64,000 nt of DNA from Bog-159 sp049520215 (GTDB taxonomy: Bacteria > Acidobacteriota > Terriglobia > Bryobacterales > Bryobacteraceae), in the NCBI GenBank assembly GCA_049520215.1, contig JBEKPZ010000013.1:1-64000 (forward strand), read 5' to 3'. The position numbers and the translations under genes are program-made. Every line of letters begins with the position of its first letter. The first letter of the stretch is position 1. Under the pieces are notes generated by a model. It searched no databases. It had not been told where the DNA came from and worked only from the letters and a program-made list of their open reading frames with translations. Positions 34,741 to 43,780 of this stretch are shown here, one piece after another.

Positions 34741-35985
34741 ATGTCTCTACGTGGCGCTTCGTTCGCGTGCCGATTTTGGGCAGCTCTGATGCTCGCCTCT
34801 TTGTCTACAGCCATGGCTGCCGCACCGGCCATCCTCGTTATCGGTTCGGATCAGTCCTTGGTGACAACCTTCACGCTGTCGCCCGACAACGCGGATCTGC
34901 TGTGGTTTTTCGATAACACACCGCTGTTGACGTCCGGCCAGCCCTCGATCACAGGCCAGCTTTTCGACAATGGCAACCTCCTGGGGACGCTCACTCAAGT
35001 GCAAACCGTGGATCTCGAAATGGTCTTCGAGTCGCTTTCGAGTCAGTATGCCGACACTGGCGACGCGACGGTGCCTGCCCGGGTAGACTTCGGCAGTTTG
35101 AACAAAGGAACCGCTACAGGGTGCCTGATCGTCACCGTGACCGGAGGCTCGATCAGCCTCAGTGTCGGCGATATCGTCTCCTACGACGGTCTCAGCGCCA
35201 GCCCGGATAGCTTTACCCCTCTAGGAGACCTGACCGTCACAAACAGGGCCCTCACTGGCGGTTCGACGCCTCCGGCGCTATCGATCGCGAGCAGCGGCAT
35301 CGTGAACGCGGCCAGCTATGGCGCGGGTGCGGGCCTGTCTCCCGGGAGCATCGCCTCGATCTTCGGAGCGTTCGCTCAGATCTGCCCGGCGGGCAGTGAG
35401 AGCGTCCCGCTTCCCATCAGCCTCTCGGGACTTTCCATGCAGTCGGGCAGCTTGCAATCGCCTTTGTTCTACGCCTCGGCAGGCCAAGTGAACCTGCAGA
35501 TTCCCTGGGAACTGGCAGGCCAGACCCAGACCACTTTGGTCCCGACGCTCAATGGCCAGGCTGGCGCCGGGCAAACCTTCAGCCTTGCGCCATCTTCGCC
35601 AGGAATCTTCTCTATGAATTCCCAGGGTACCGGCCAAGGCGCGATCCTGGATTCCTCCTATCGCCTGGTGGACTCCACGAACCCGGCAACACCCGGCACG
35701 ACCGTCATCCTGATCTACGGTACGGGTCTCGGACAAGTTACCAACCAGCCTCCGACCGGTTCACCTGCCCTAAGCAGTCCGCTCTCAGAGACGCCCACGA
35801 AGCCGACGGTGACCATAGGTGGAGTGCCCGCTAGTGTGATGTTCTCCGGGCTCGCCCCAGGCTTCGTGGGCTTGTACCAGGTGAACGCCCAAGTGCCCGC
35901 CGGTACGCCCGCCGGACCTTCGGCGCCCGTCGTCGTTTCGATGGGCGGAGTCGACTCAAACACAGTCACGATTGCCGTGCAGTAA
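34741..35985 (+). CDS. Secreted TIGR03437-domain protein
   Basis: 414 residues; ATG 34741 with CGGAGGG eight bases upstream; signal peptide ending AMAA (~26). Residues 30-175 form a beta-rich domain without a recognised family (SDQSLVTTFTLSPDNADLLW). Residues ~190-414 are the TIGR03437 domain seen also at the end of the lipase-like protein: GIVNAASYG, SIFGAF, GQVNLQIPWEL, LIYGTGLGQV, GLYQVNAQVP. The gene end overlaps the convergent permease gene by 20 bases. Role unknown; the domain may act in surface attachment or export, which is inference. Confidence 0.8.
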   Translation: MSLRGASFACRFWAALMLASLSTAMAAAPAILVIGSDQSLVTTFTLSPDNADLLWFFDNTPLLTSGQPSITGQLFDNGNLLGTLTQVQTVDLEMVFESLSSQYADTGDATVPARVDFGSLNKGTATGCLIVTVTGGSISLSVGDIVSYDGLSASPDSFTPLGDLTVTNRALTGGSTPPALSIASSGIVNAASYGAGAGLSPGSIASIFGAFAQICPAGSESVPLPISLSGLSMQSGSLQSPLFYASAGQVNLQIPWELAGQTQTTLVPTLNGQAGAGQTFSLAPSSPGIFSMNSQGTGQGAILDSSYRLVDSTNPATPGTTVILIYGTGLGQVTNQPPTGSPALSSPLSETPTKPTVTIGGVPASVMFSGLAPGFVGLYQVNAQVPAGTPAGPSAPVVVSMGGVDSNTVTIAVQ

Positions 35986-37294
35986 CCGGCATCGCCACCG
36001 TCCGCGGCTCGATGCCAGCTTTGGCCAGCACGGCGTAAACCACGAAGCCCGCCACGAAGCTATACAGCACGGCCGGCTGCACGTAAGTCTTCAGCGACTC
36101 GGAAATCGGCAGGAACGGCAGTATCCCGACCACGAAGCCCACCGCCCACGCCAGATATCCGGCCCAGTTGATGCCTGCGCGCGGACCTGCCCAACGCTTG
36201 CCCGAGAGCAGATAGTCCGCCGCCATGGCCCCGCAAATCGGACCGAACGACGCGCCCACGATGGTGAAGAAGCCGATCAGGTTTTGGGCCACGCCGGTCA
36301 CCGCCAGCACGATGGACACGGTCACCCCCGCCATGGTGGACGAGACGCGCGGCACGCCCGGTATCATCGTCGAGAAGCTATTGCCGGCGATGAAGGCGCA
36401 GAAGCAGGCGGGCGCCACCGAGGCGATGGTAAACAGCGCAAACATGGCAGTGGCCAGCAGGCCGCCGATAGACCGGATCACGTCGTCATACCCCAGCCCC
36501 GGAAGCTTGTACAATGTGCTGGCGCCGGCCACTGACAGCAGCGGCAATCCGGCCGCAAATACGATCGCCAACGTGATGCCGGTAAGCCCGCCCATGCGCA
36601 CGTCTTTTGCGTTGCGGCTGTTCATCCCGAAATCCGCGCCCGCCGCGCCCGCCGTGGCGAAGAAGCCGATAATGATCTGAATCAGCAGCGTGAAAGCCAC
36701 GAACGGCTGCGGATCGGCCGGCACGTATGCTGCAATGCCCGAGCTGGTTCGAAAGAACACCAGCAGCACCATGGCGGCGGGAATCACAATGAGGTAGCGC
36801 GAAAGCTTGGCCACGTATTGAATCCCCATCACGCCGATGTAGGCCATCCCGTATCCCCAGAGGATGCCGATGGCGATGAAGGGCAGGCTTCCGGGCCCGG
36901 CCTTGGATCCCACCGTGTTCAAAATGAACTGCGTCGAAATGGCCGTATTCACCGCGAACCAGCCGACCTGCAGCAATCCCATCAGCAGGCCGGGCATGAC
37001 GTAGCCGCCCGCCGTGCCGAAAGTCGAACTGCCGACCACGTACAGCGGATAGCCCGTCTTCATGCCTAACATCGCCGGCGCGTAATAGTAAAGCGCGCAG
37101 CTCAGCAGCCCGGCAACTACGATGGCGGCGATGCACAGGCCCAGACCGGCGTGCGGGATGGTGTCCCTGGCGATCGAGAGGTAAAAGGCGATCCACAGAA
37201 AAATCCCCGCGTAGCTGGGCGCGGTATTGGCATACCACGGACCGCGGTTCGACGCGGGATTCGGTACGGCTTTGGAAATGTAATCGGGCAGCAT
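35966..37294 (-). CDS. NCS1-family nucleobase:cation symporter
   Basis: 442 residues from the ATG at 37294 (the frame extends upstream to 37642 without similarity). About 12 membrane spans. Typical NCS1 phrases: ANTAPSYAGIFLWIAFYLS near the start, GSSTFGTAGGYVMPGLLMGL and ATAGAAGADFGMNSRNAKDV in the middle. Imports a nucleobase such as cytosine, purine, allantoin or hydantoin with Na+ or H+. No metabolic gene is adjacent to name the substrate. Convergent with the TIGR03437 gene. Confidence 0.88.
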   Translation of the reverse strand: MLPDYISKAVPNPASNRGPWYANTAPSYAGIFLWIAFYLSIARDTIPHAGLGLCIAAIVVAGLLSCALYYYAPAMLGMKTGYPLYVVGSSTFGTAGGYVMPGLLMGLLQVGWFAVNTAISTQFILNTVGSKAGPGSLPFIAIGILWGYGMAYIGVMGIQYVAKLSRYLIVIPAAMVLLVFFRTSSGIAAYVPADPQPFVAFTLLIQIIIGFFATAGAAGADFGMNSRNAKDVRMGGLTGITLAIVFAAGLPLLSVAGASTLYKLPGLGYDDVIRSIGGLLATAMFALFTIASVAPACFCAFIAGNSFSTMIPGVPRVSSTMAGVTVSIVLAVTGVAQNLIGFFTIVGASFGPICGAMAADYLLSGKRWAGPRAGINWAGYLAWAVGFVVGILPFLPISESLKTYVQPAVLYSFVAGFVVYAVLAKAGIEPRTVAMPVTARQS

Positions 37295-37478
37295 GGCCAC
37301 TCCTTTTCGGAAGCCGCAGTATACTACGAGGCGGGTGGAAGGCGGGTGCGGGTGTTGCGCGGTGGGTGTGGGCTGCCAGCTTCGGCGCTCACGCGAGGAC
37401 GTTTGCGGAAAAAGGGTCGAGGCATGCTCGGCCCCACTTGCGAGCAGTATAATGTGACTAACGAAAGGCGGTGCTTGC

Positions 37479-38687
37479 ATGCGGGGGAGCAGCCCGGCAC
37501 GAAGTTTCGCGAGCCTGACGGTGGGGTTCGCCCTTTCCTCCCAATGCATATGGGCGCAGGGGCCAATGGGATCAGGCCAGCTACCCCCTACCTCGGTCAT
37601 AGCGGCGAGGACGTGGGGGACGGGATCTCTGAGTGGGAGCATCTATTTGACAGGCCGCGTCATGTTGGACGACGGCACGCCGCTCTCCGGGCCGGTGACC
37701 ATCGAGCGCGTCTGCAGCGGGGCGCCGCGGGTGCAAGGCTACACGGATCAAAAAGGGCGGTTCAGTTTTCAGATCGGCCAGAAGGCCGGAGTCACGCCGG
37801 ACGCCAGCGAAGATTCGTCCGGCAGGCCGGGCACGCCTCGCCCGAACGACATGCCGGTTGGGGTGGGCCCGCAGCGCTCGCAGTCCACCACCGCCGCTAC
37901 ACAGAACACGCTTGCCAACTGCGATCTACGCGCGGCGCTGGCGGGTTTTCGCTCGGATACCGTCTCGCTGGGGGCGCTCCGTTTGCTCGACGATCCGAAC
38001 GTCGGCACGATCCTGTTGCACCGTTTGGCCAATGTGGAAGGTACGGCGATCAGCCTCAAAAGTGTGCAGGCTCCTAAGGAGGCCCGCCGGGCGTATGACA
38101 AGGCACTGCAAGAACTCCGGAAGAACCAACCGGCGCAAGCCGCCAAGGAACTCCGGAAGGCTGTGGAGATTTATCCGGAATACGCGGCGGCGTGGTACGA
38201 ACTGGGCCGGATCGAGGAGCGGGGTGCGGATATCGCGCAGGCGCGCAAATCGTTCGCCACCGCGATCGCCGCGGATGCCAAGTTCATCAGCCCGTATTTG
38301 AGCATGGCCGAACTGGAGGCCAAGGCGGAAAACTGGGCCGAACTGGCTAATATCACCAGCACGCTGCTAAGACTGGACGCGGTGGACTACCCGGTCGCGT
38401 ATTTCTACAACGCCGCAGCCAATCTGAACGTAGGCCAAATCGATACGGCGGAAAAGAGCGCCCGCGCCGGGGAGAAGCTGGATACGGCACACCAATATCC
38501 CGCGCTGGAACGCGTGCTGGCGATGATCCTGGAGCGAAAGAAGGATTATGCCGGCGCGGCGGCGCACCTGCGCAGCTACCTGATGCTGGCGCCGGATGCG
38601 GAGGATGCCGCGCGGACAAAAAAGGATCTGGCCGATTTGGAGCGGCTAACGGGCGCCAACGCGCAGGCCAGCGCGGCGCACGAATGA
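37479..38687 (+). CDS. Secreted TPR protein with carboxypeptidase-regulatory-like domain
   Basis: 402 residues; signal peptide ending IWAQG (~27). Residues ~55-185 look like a carboxypeptidase regulatory/Ig-like fold (TGRVMLDDGTPLSGPVTIERVC, GYTDQKGRFSFQIG). TPR repeats follow from ~205: AYDKALQELRKNQPAQAAKE, YAAAWYELGRIEERGADIAQ, and later SYLMLAPDAEDAA. Family members probably assemble envelope complexes. No neighbour supplies a context. Start ATG at 37479 is upstream of the signal peptide. Confidence 0.8.
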   Translation: MRGSSPARSFASLTVGFALSSQCIWAQGPMGSGQLPPTSVIAARTWGTGSLSGSIYLTGRVMLDDGTPLSGPVTIERVCSGAPRVQGYTDQKGRFSFQIGQKAGVTPDASEDSSGRPGTPRPNDMPVGVGPQRSQSTTAATQNTLANCDLRAALAGFRSDTVSLGALRLLDDPNVGTILLHRLANVEGTAISLKSVQAPKEARRAYDKALQELRKNQPAQAAKELRKAVEIYPEYAAAWYELGRIEERGADIAQARKSFATAIAADAKFISPYLSMAELEAKAENWAELANITSTLLRLDAVDYPVAYFYNAAANLNVGQIDTAEKSARAGEKLDTAHQYPALERVLAMILERKKDYAGAAAHLRSYLMLAPDAEDAARTKKDLADLERLTGANAQASAAHE

Positions 38688-38705
38688 CCATTGCGGCGGG
38701 ATCTT

Positions 38706-38792
38706 GTGGGGCGGGCAATTTTGCCCGCAGCCGGCTTTTAGCCGGCCCTGGCCGCCTGGAAAGGCGGCTGCGGCCAAGATTGGCCGCCCCAC
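38706..38792. repeat. Hairpin-array intergenic repeat, copy m (complete, 87 bp)
   Basis: Bounded by GTGGGG and CCCCAC. Arms: GCGGGCAATTTTGCCCGC, GCCGGCTTTTAGCCGGC, GCCGCCTGGAAAGGCGGC and GCGGCCAAGATTGGCCGC. Same length and arm order as copy q (52520-52606); the few differences fall in the loops or linkers, not in the stems. Confidence 0.93.
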
Positions 38793-38906
38793 ATCAGCCC
38801 AAGATGCGCCGCGCAGCGCGATACAAATCCCCATATTCCGCGTCCAACAATCGCGCTATAGTGGTTTTGACATCGGCGGAATTCCATAACCACCACGGAT
38901 CCCCCC

Positions 38907-39704
38907 ATGAACTGCATCGCGCCCCTCGCCATCCTCGTCGTTTTCGCAACCGCAGCCAACGCCCAGACAGCCCAGGCCCCGCACGTGCAGGACGGCGGCG
39001 CGACTGCCTACACGCGCGACGGCGGCGTATCCGAGGTTCTGCAAAGCATCTACATCCCGCCGCTGCTCAATGCGCCGTTCTCTGCGATGGTCCACACCGA
39101 GTGGACGCGTCCCATGTCCGGTGGCGGCAACTTTACCTTCGTCAACCAGCGCCAGGTGGCCCGCGACGGCCGCGGACGTATCTACGAAGAGCGCTGGCTG
39201 CTGGCGCCCAAAGGCAGCGAAGACCACTCGCGCATGAACGTCATCCAGATCGCCGACCCCAACGCGCACACACTCTATAACTGCTTTACTCTGCAAACGC
39301 CCCATCGCTGCGTCCTCCAGACGTTTGCCGAAGCCGCCGTAAAGTCCTACAAGCCGGCTGTATTCCAGAGCGGCCCATTGCCCAACAACGCGGGCGAACG
39401 CGTACATGAGGACCTCGGCGCCCGCACCATCTCCGGAATCGAAACCGTCGGCACGCGCGACACCAGCAAACTGAATGCCGGCGTCATGGGCAGCGACCAG
39501 CCGTTCTCCACCTGGCGCGAGTTCTGGCAAGCCCCACAGATCGGCGTCAATCTCTACTCTGAGGTCGTTAACCCCTCAGTCGGCAAGCAGGTTTTCACGC
39601 TCACCGATGTCAACCTCGCCGAACCCGACCCCAAGCTCTTCGAGTTGCCCGAAGGCTTCGATGTCGTCGATCGCCGCAAGCCGGTCGCGCAGCACCCGGA
39701 GTAA
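38907..39704 (+). CDS. Secreted hypothetical protein
   Basis: 265 residues with a clear signal peptide (MNCIAPLAILVVFATAANAQ). The mature part is beta-rich with conserved-looking phrases AMVHTEWTRPMSGGGNFTFV, DGRGRIYEERWLLAP, SGIETVGTRDTSKLNAG and SEVVNPSVGKQVFTLTDVNL. Similar proteins are common in acidobacterial genomes as uncharacterised exported proteins. No catalytic motif is recognisable. Single gene. Confidence 0.75.
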   Translation: MNCIAPLAILVVFATAANAQTAQAPHVQDGGATAYTRDGGVSEVLQSIYIPPLLNAPFSAMVHTEWTRPMSGGGNFTFVNQRQVARDGRGRIYEERWLLAPKGSEDHSRMNVIQIADPNAHTLYNCFTLQTPHRCVLQTFAEAAVKSYKPAVFQSGPLPNNAGERVHEDLGARTISGIETVGTRDTSKLNAGVMGSDQPFSTWREFWQAPQIGVNLYSEVVNPSVGKQVFTLTDVNLAEPDPKLFELPEGFDVVDRRKPVAQHPE

Positions 39705-40022
39705 GCCAAGCCGCTTCCAAGTGAGCTCGACCTTTGCGGCTGAGTTCGCAACACCGAAGACGGAGATGTGGAAGTGGTGGCGTCCGGCAGCGAACCGACT
39801 TGGCCGAGTTGCGCCCAAGCCTTCGGCGCGGCCCGCGGGGCATCCTGTGTCGCGAACGGCTTCCGATCGTGCCTGACCAACGCCGCTGAAGGCACGACGA
39901 GACCCGGCTCCGGCTCGTGCGTACCGCAACCTGAGTGGTGGTAACTTTGGGGCAGATGTTTATCATCTTCTACTATGACGATAGCGGCTCTGAGGATCTC
40001 ACGGGAGGGTAACGTCCGCCCA
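39705..40022. other. Gap with a possible acylphosphatase scrap
   Basis: No complete gene. At about 39753-39800 the plus strand reads VRNTEDGDVEVVASGSE, similar to the VRNxxDGxVEVVAxG motif of acylphosphatases, but a stop codon precedes it and nothing else of the family is present. Weak evidence. GGGAGGG near 40010 probably serves the next gene. Confidence 0.3.
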
Positions 40023-42518
40023 ATGACACCGGCCAAAACAAGGAGCACGCCGGGCGAACACGCCTGGCTGGCGTCTCTGGTCCCTTGGTCCGCGTCTTCC
40101 GCCAGGTTTGTTGCGTTCTTCGCAGCATCCATTGCGGTGCCACTGGCGATCGCGCAGGCGCCAGCTCTTTCTCCCGTCTCCGCGACGGGGCCGGCCGCCC
40201 GGCCGGCGAAGGTAAACCCGAAAGACGGTTTAACCTACCTCCTGATCCCGCCAGGGCGGTTCATCATGGGCTGCTCACCAGGGGACGAGGAGTGCTTTGA
40301 CGAGGAGAAAAGGTCACACGAAGTAACGTTAACCTCGGGCTTCTGGATGGGCCAGACGGACGTGACCCAGGAGGCCTACCAGCGCGTGATGGGGCGGAAT
40401 CCGAGTCATTTTAAGGGCGCAAGCTTACCGGTGGATTCGGTAAGTTGGTCTGAAGCCCAAGAATATTGCCAGAAGGTGGGGGCGCGGCTGCCGACGGAAG
40501 CGGAGTGGGAATATGCGGCCCGGGGAAGCAATCCGTCCAGCCGGAACGGCCCACTGGGAGACATCGGATGGCACCGCGGCAATAGCCGAAGTAAGACCCA
40601 CGCGGTGGCGCAGAAGAAGGCGAATCCATACGGGCTCTACGATATGCTCGGAAACGTCTGGCAATGGACCGCGGATTGGTATGGGGATTACGCATTCACG
40701 CCGGCGAGCGATCCGACAGGACCAGGCGGCGGAACAGGGCGCGCGTTGCGCGGTGGTTCTTGGGCCGACAATTCGAGATTTCTGCGTGAATCGGAGCGTG
40801 AGGGGGCCTTACCTGGCGACCGTTACGACGTGATCGGGTTCCGGTGTGTGAGTGCCTTTGTTCCAGGGGACCGGGATCTGTCGGCGGGGTTTGTTCCCGA
40901 GGACCGAGCTGTGCCCGCCGGCGGCGCCAGCGAGTCGGTCGACTTCACATATCCACCGGACTTTTCATGGAAGGCTTCGAGCAGCGCGGACTGGATTACG
41001 TTCACCGGGCCAACGTCAGGAGTTGGCAAGGGGACGCTTCGCTATCAGGTTGCGTCCAACGCGGGGCCCGACCGCGCCGCCACCATCACGGTTGCCGGCT
41101 CTTCCTTCACGGTGGAGCAGGGGGCGGGTTCAATCCCAGGGCTGAGCTTCATCGGTTGCATGCCCCACGTCGCCGCCGGGCAGGATTGGAAGACGACGTT
41201 CACGCTGGTCGACAAGGATAGCGCGCCGGCTCAGGTCCGCCTGAGTCTTATCGGGGACTCTGGTAGTCCGCTCAAATTGCCTGTCACCTTTCCGCAACTG
41301 CTTTCAACCCGGGGACCGCTCATCGGGGCATCGCTGGACCGAACGCTTTCCTCCAACGCTTTGTTGATTATTGACACAGCAGGTGCGCAAACCGGGCCGA
41401 TTCAGGCGGGCTCGGCGCAATTGGCCGCGACTGGTTCGGTGGACGGGTTCGCGATCCTCCATTTGATTCCCGGAGGGCAGGAAACCGCAGTGCCGCTCGA
41501 AACCCGCAATGCGGGGTCCCATCTACTGGCATTCGACAACACCGGTGGAGTAGGGCTGAGCGTGGCCCTTGCCAACACCTCCGCGCAGGCCGCCAACGTT
41601 GGGGTAGTGATTCGCGATGCTACCGGCGCGCAGATTGGAACCGGCTCCCTCGCCCTGGAGAGCGGCGGCCATACTGCGTTCCTCTTATCCACCGAGTACC
41701 CGGTGACCGCGAACAAGCAGGGCACCATCGAGTTTGACACTCCGCCAGGCGGCCGGATCGGTGCGTTGGGCATCCGTACCACGCCGCTAGGGACGACTCA
41801 CACGCTCACCGCCATTCCAGCGCTGGCCAACATCGGAACCGGCGGCGGTTCGATCCCGCACACCGCTACGGGAAACGGCTGGCAATCCACGTTCGTGCTG
41901 ATCAACACGGGTAAAAGCGCAGCGCGAGCCAGCCTCGCCTTCTTCGACGATAGAGGGAACCCGCTCTCACTGCCGATAGAGTTTCCGCAGTTGGGGGGCG
42001 CGGCCTCTGTGGTTTCCTCCGTGAATCAAACTCTGGCGGCAGGAGCGACTCTGCTGGTCGAGAGCGCGGCGCCGTTAACCAATCCGGCGCCAACGATTGG
42101 TTCGGCGCAGCTCTCCACCGATGGCAACGTCGGCGGGTTTGAGATCTTGCGTTACAATCCGAGCGGGCAGGAAGCGGTTGTACCCATTGAGAGCCGCAAC
42201 GCCAAAGCCTACCTGCTCGCCTTCGACAATAGCAACGGGACCGCCACCGGCGTCGCGATTAACAGCACCTCAACGCAAGCGGCGAGTATCCCGGTGGTGG
42301 TTCGCGACGACACAGGCGCGCAAATCGCAACTGACACGATTCCCTTGGCGGCGAATGGGCACCTGGCGTTTACGCTGGCGGTGGACAAATATCCGGCGAC
42401 CGCGAACATCCGCGGTACCATCGAGTTCGATACGCCCGCAGGCGCTCGGATCGGCGTGCTAGGCATCCGTATGCCCGTTGCGCACACCTTTACTACCTTG
42501 CCGCCATTAGTAAAGTAA
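40023..42518 (+). CDS. Secreted SUMF1-like domain protein with BACON-like and two ~200-residue repeats
   Basis: 831 residues from 40023 (GGGAGGG upstream; 39975 is an alternative ATG). A signal peptide ends near PLAIAQA. Residues ~60-275 are an SUMF1/FGE-type fold: IPPGRFIMGCSPGDEECFDE, MGQTDVTQEAYQRVMGRNPS, RLPTEAEWEYAARG, NVWQWTADWYGD, RALRGGSWADNSRF and IGFRC. The copper-binding cysteine pair of true formylglycine-generating enzymes is absent (NSRFLRESERE), so a binding role is more likely. A BACON-like domain follows (KASSSADWITFTGPTSG), then two tandem repeats starting IGCMPHVAAGQDWKTTF and SIPHTATGNGWQSTF. Probably an exported carbohydrate- or protein-binding protein. Confidence 0.82.
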   Translation: MTPAKTRSTPGEHAWLASLVPWSASSARFVAFFAASIAVPLAIAQAPALSPVSATGPAARPAKVNPKDGLTYLLIPPGRFIMGCSPGDEECFDEEKRSHEVTLTSGFWMGQTDVTQEAYQRVMGRNPSHFKGASLPVDSVSWSEAQEYCQKVGARLPTEAEWEYAARGSNPSSRNGPLGDIGWHRGNSRSKTHAVAQKKANPYGLYDMLGNVWQWTADWYGDYAFTPASDPTGPGGGTGRALRGGSWADNSRFLRESEREGALPGDRYDVIGFRCVSAFVPGDRDLSAGFVPEDRAVPAGGASESVDFTYPPDFSWKASSSADWITFTGPTSGVGKGTLRYQVASNAGPDRAATITVAGSSFTVEQGAGSIPGLSFIGCMPHVAAGQDWKTTFTLVDKDSAPAQVRLSLIGDSGSPLKLPVTFPQLLSTRGPLIGASLDRTLSSNALLIIDTAGAQTGPIQAGSAQLAATGSVDGFAILHLIPGGQETAVPLETRNAGSHLLAFDNTGGVGLSVALANTSAQAANVGVVIRDATGAQIGTGSLALESGGHTAFLLSTEYPVTANKQGTIEFDTPPGGRIGALGIRTTPLGTTHTLTAIPALANIGTGGGSIPHTATGNGWQSTFVLINTGKSAARASLAFFDDRGNPLSLPIEFPQLGGAASVVSSVNQTLAAGATLLVESAAPLTNPAPTIGSAQLSTDGNVGGFEILRYNPSGQEAVVPIESRNAKAYLLAFDNSNGTATGVAINSTSTQAASIPVVVRDDTGAQIATDTIPLAANGHLAFTLAVDKYPATANIRGTIEFDTPAGARIGVLGIRMPVAHTFTTLPPLVK

Positions 42519-42573
42519 ATGGCGTAACCCGAAAAAGACAGACGTTTCCTGCCAACCGGCACCACACCGGCCT

Positions 42574-42674
42574 GTGGGGCGGGCAATTTTGCCCCGGGGT
42601 CCCCCCTGGGGGCGGCTTTCAGCCGGCCCGAGCCGCCTAAAAAAGGCGGCTGCGGCCAAGATTGGCCGCCCCGC
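42574..42674. repeat. Hairpin-array intergenic repeat, copy n
   Basis: Starts GTGGGG, ends CCCCGC. Arms: GGGCAATTTTGCCC, CCCCGGGGTCCCCCCTGGGG, GCCGGC-type arm (GGCGGCTTTCAGCCGGCC), GCCGCCTAAAAAAGGCGGC and GCGGCCAAGATTGGCCGC. Its last arm is the beginning of the 137-bp repeat copy B. Confidence 0.88.
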
Positions 42675-42788
42675 AAAGCGGCAAGGCGCAAACTCAAATG
42701 GCGTTTCCGAAGAAGTACCTTGGTTGATGTTCCAAATCACCATGCACCAGGAGGAAACGCCATGAAACAGTTTATCGCTAAGTTTGAA
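42652..42788 (+). mobile_element. 137-bp repeat, copy B: 5' end of a transposase-like gene
   Basis: Nearly identical to 28547-28683 in inverted orientation. It includes CAGGAGG and an ATG at 42763 starting MKQFIAKFE, after which the match ends and unrelated antisense sequence follows. Only nine codons of the mobile gene are left. Confidence 0.8.
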
Positions 42789-43310
42789 ATCGCCCGTTGC
42801 GATAACGCGTCAGATCTTTCCAGTACAGCCCCATCCAGATGTCCCCTGCGCGATCTTCAGCATAAACGGCCTGTGTTCCGAGTGGCTTGCCGCCTTGGTC
42901 GTTTCTGAATCTCCGGATGACGCCGGTCGCCCGCGTCCACAGGTCCACATCGTCCGCGCCGAGCACTGCGATCCACACATCACCGCGGGAATCTTCATAC
43001 ATCCCGTAGATCGTCTTCCCGGATAAACCGTCGCGCTCGGTGAAGATGTGCTCCGGTAAAGTTCGCGCCAGGTCTTTGAGATCGTGCACGATTGGATATC
43101 CGCAAAGCCCTTCGTCGGTTGCCACCCACCAGGCGCCGGTATGGTCCTGAAAGTGAATCTGGCCGGCGCCCCAGGTGAAGTTCGCCACTTGCCGCGGCAT
43201 TCGTGGAATGACCGCGGAAAAGCGCTCGCCATCAAATACATTCAGATACCGGAAGCGAGGATCGCCGGTCACTGCGATAAGATGGCCGGCGCGATCCTCG
43301 AGTTTCGCGC
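42789..43310 (-). pseudogene. Two-component-regulator propeller fragment
   Basis: The minus strand reads KLEDRAGHLIAVTGDP, FHFQDHTGAWWVATDEG-like blade (IHFQDHTGAWWVATDEGLCG), GMYEDSRGDVWIAVLG and YAEDRAGDIWMGLYWKDLTR, four Reg_prop blades of the kind that sense ligands in hybrid histidine kinases. Both ends are missing: it is cut at 42789 by the 137-bp repeat and near 43310 by phage-type sequence. No membrane or kinase part remains. Confidence 0.75.
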
Positions 43311-43317
43311 TGCGACC

Positions 43318-43780
43318 CGGCCGAAAGCCTCTGCCTCGGCAAGGGTGACAACGGCAAGACCAGCTTCTCTCGTTGTACGCCAGGAGTCGAACAATACCGA
43401 GGCGGACCTTGCCGACCTACGCAGCGCCCGGTTCGTGATGACCAGCGAGACGGAACAAGGGCAGCGACTGGCGGAAGGCAAGCTGAAGCGGATCACTCAG
43501 GGCATGGGGAGAATCAAGGCCACCCGCAGATACGAGAATCCCATCGAGTTTGACGATACGCATAGGTTGTGGATGGATGCGAACCACAAGCCGGAGATAC
43601 GCGGGACCGATAACGCCGTCTGGAACCGACTGCACCTGATCCCTTTCGACGTGACGATGCCGAAAGACGAAATTGACCACGGATTGCCGGCAAAGCTGGC
43701 CGCGGAAGCGCCGGGTATCCTTCCTCTGGGCCGTGAGGGGCGCGGTGCAAATTTGGATAATGAATTTCAGACCGCCGTTC
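43318..43780 (+). pseudogene. Phage/plasmid SF3 helicase-primase remnant
   Basis: Plus strand shows a Walker A of the superfamily 3 type, LCLGKGDNGKTSF (43323-43360), in one frame. After a shift the frame reads NNTEADLADLRSARFVMTSE, IKATRRYENPIEFDDTHRLW, NHKPEIRGTDNAVWNRLHLI and PFDVTMPKDEID, the C-terminal half of D5/P4-type primases. A further one-base insertion near 43725 separates ILLWAVRGAVQIW from the rest. At least two frameshifts plus missing N-terminus make it non-functional. Confidence 0.78.
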
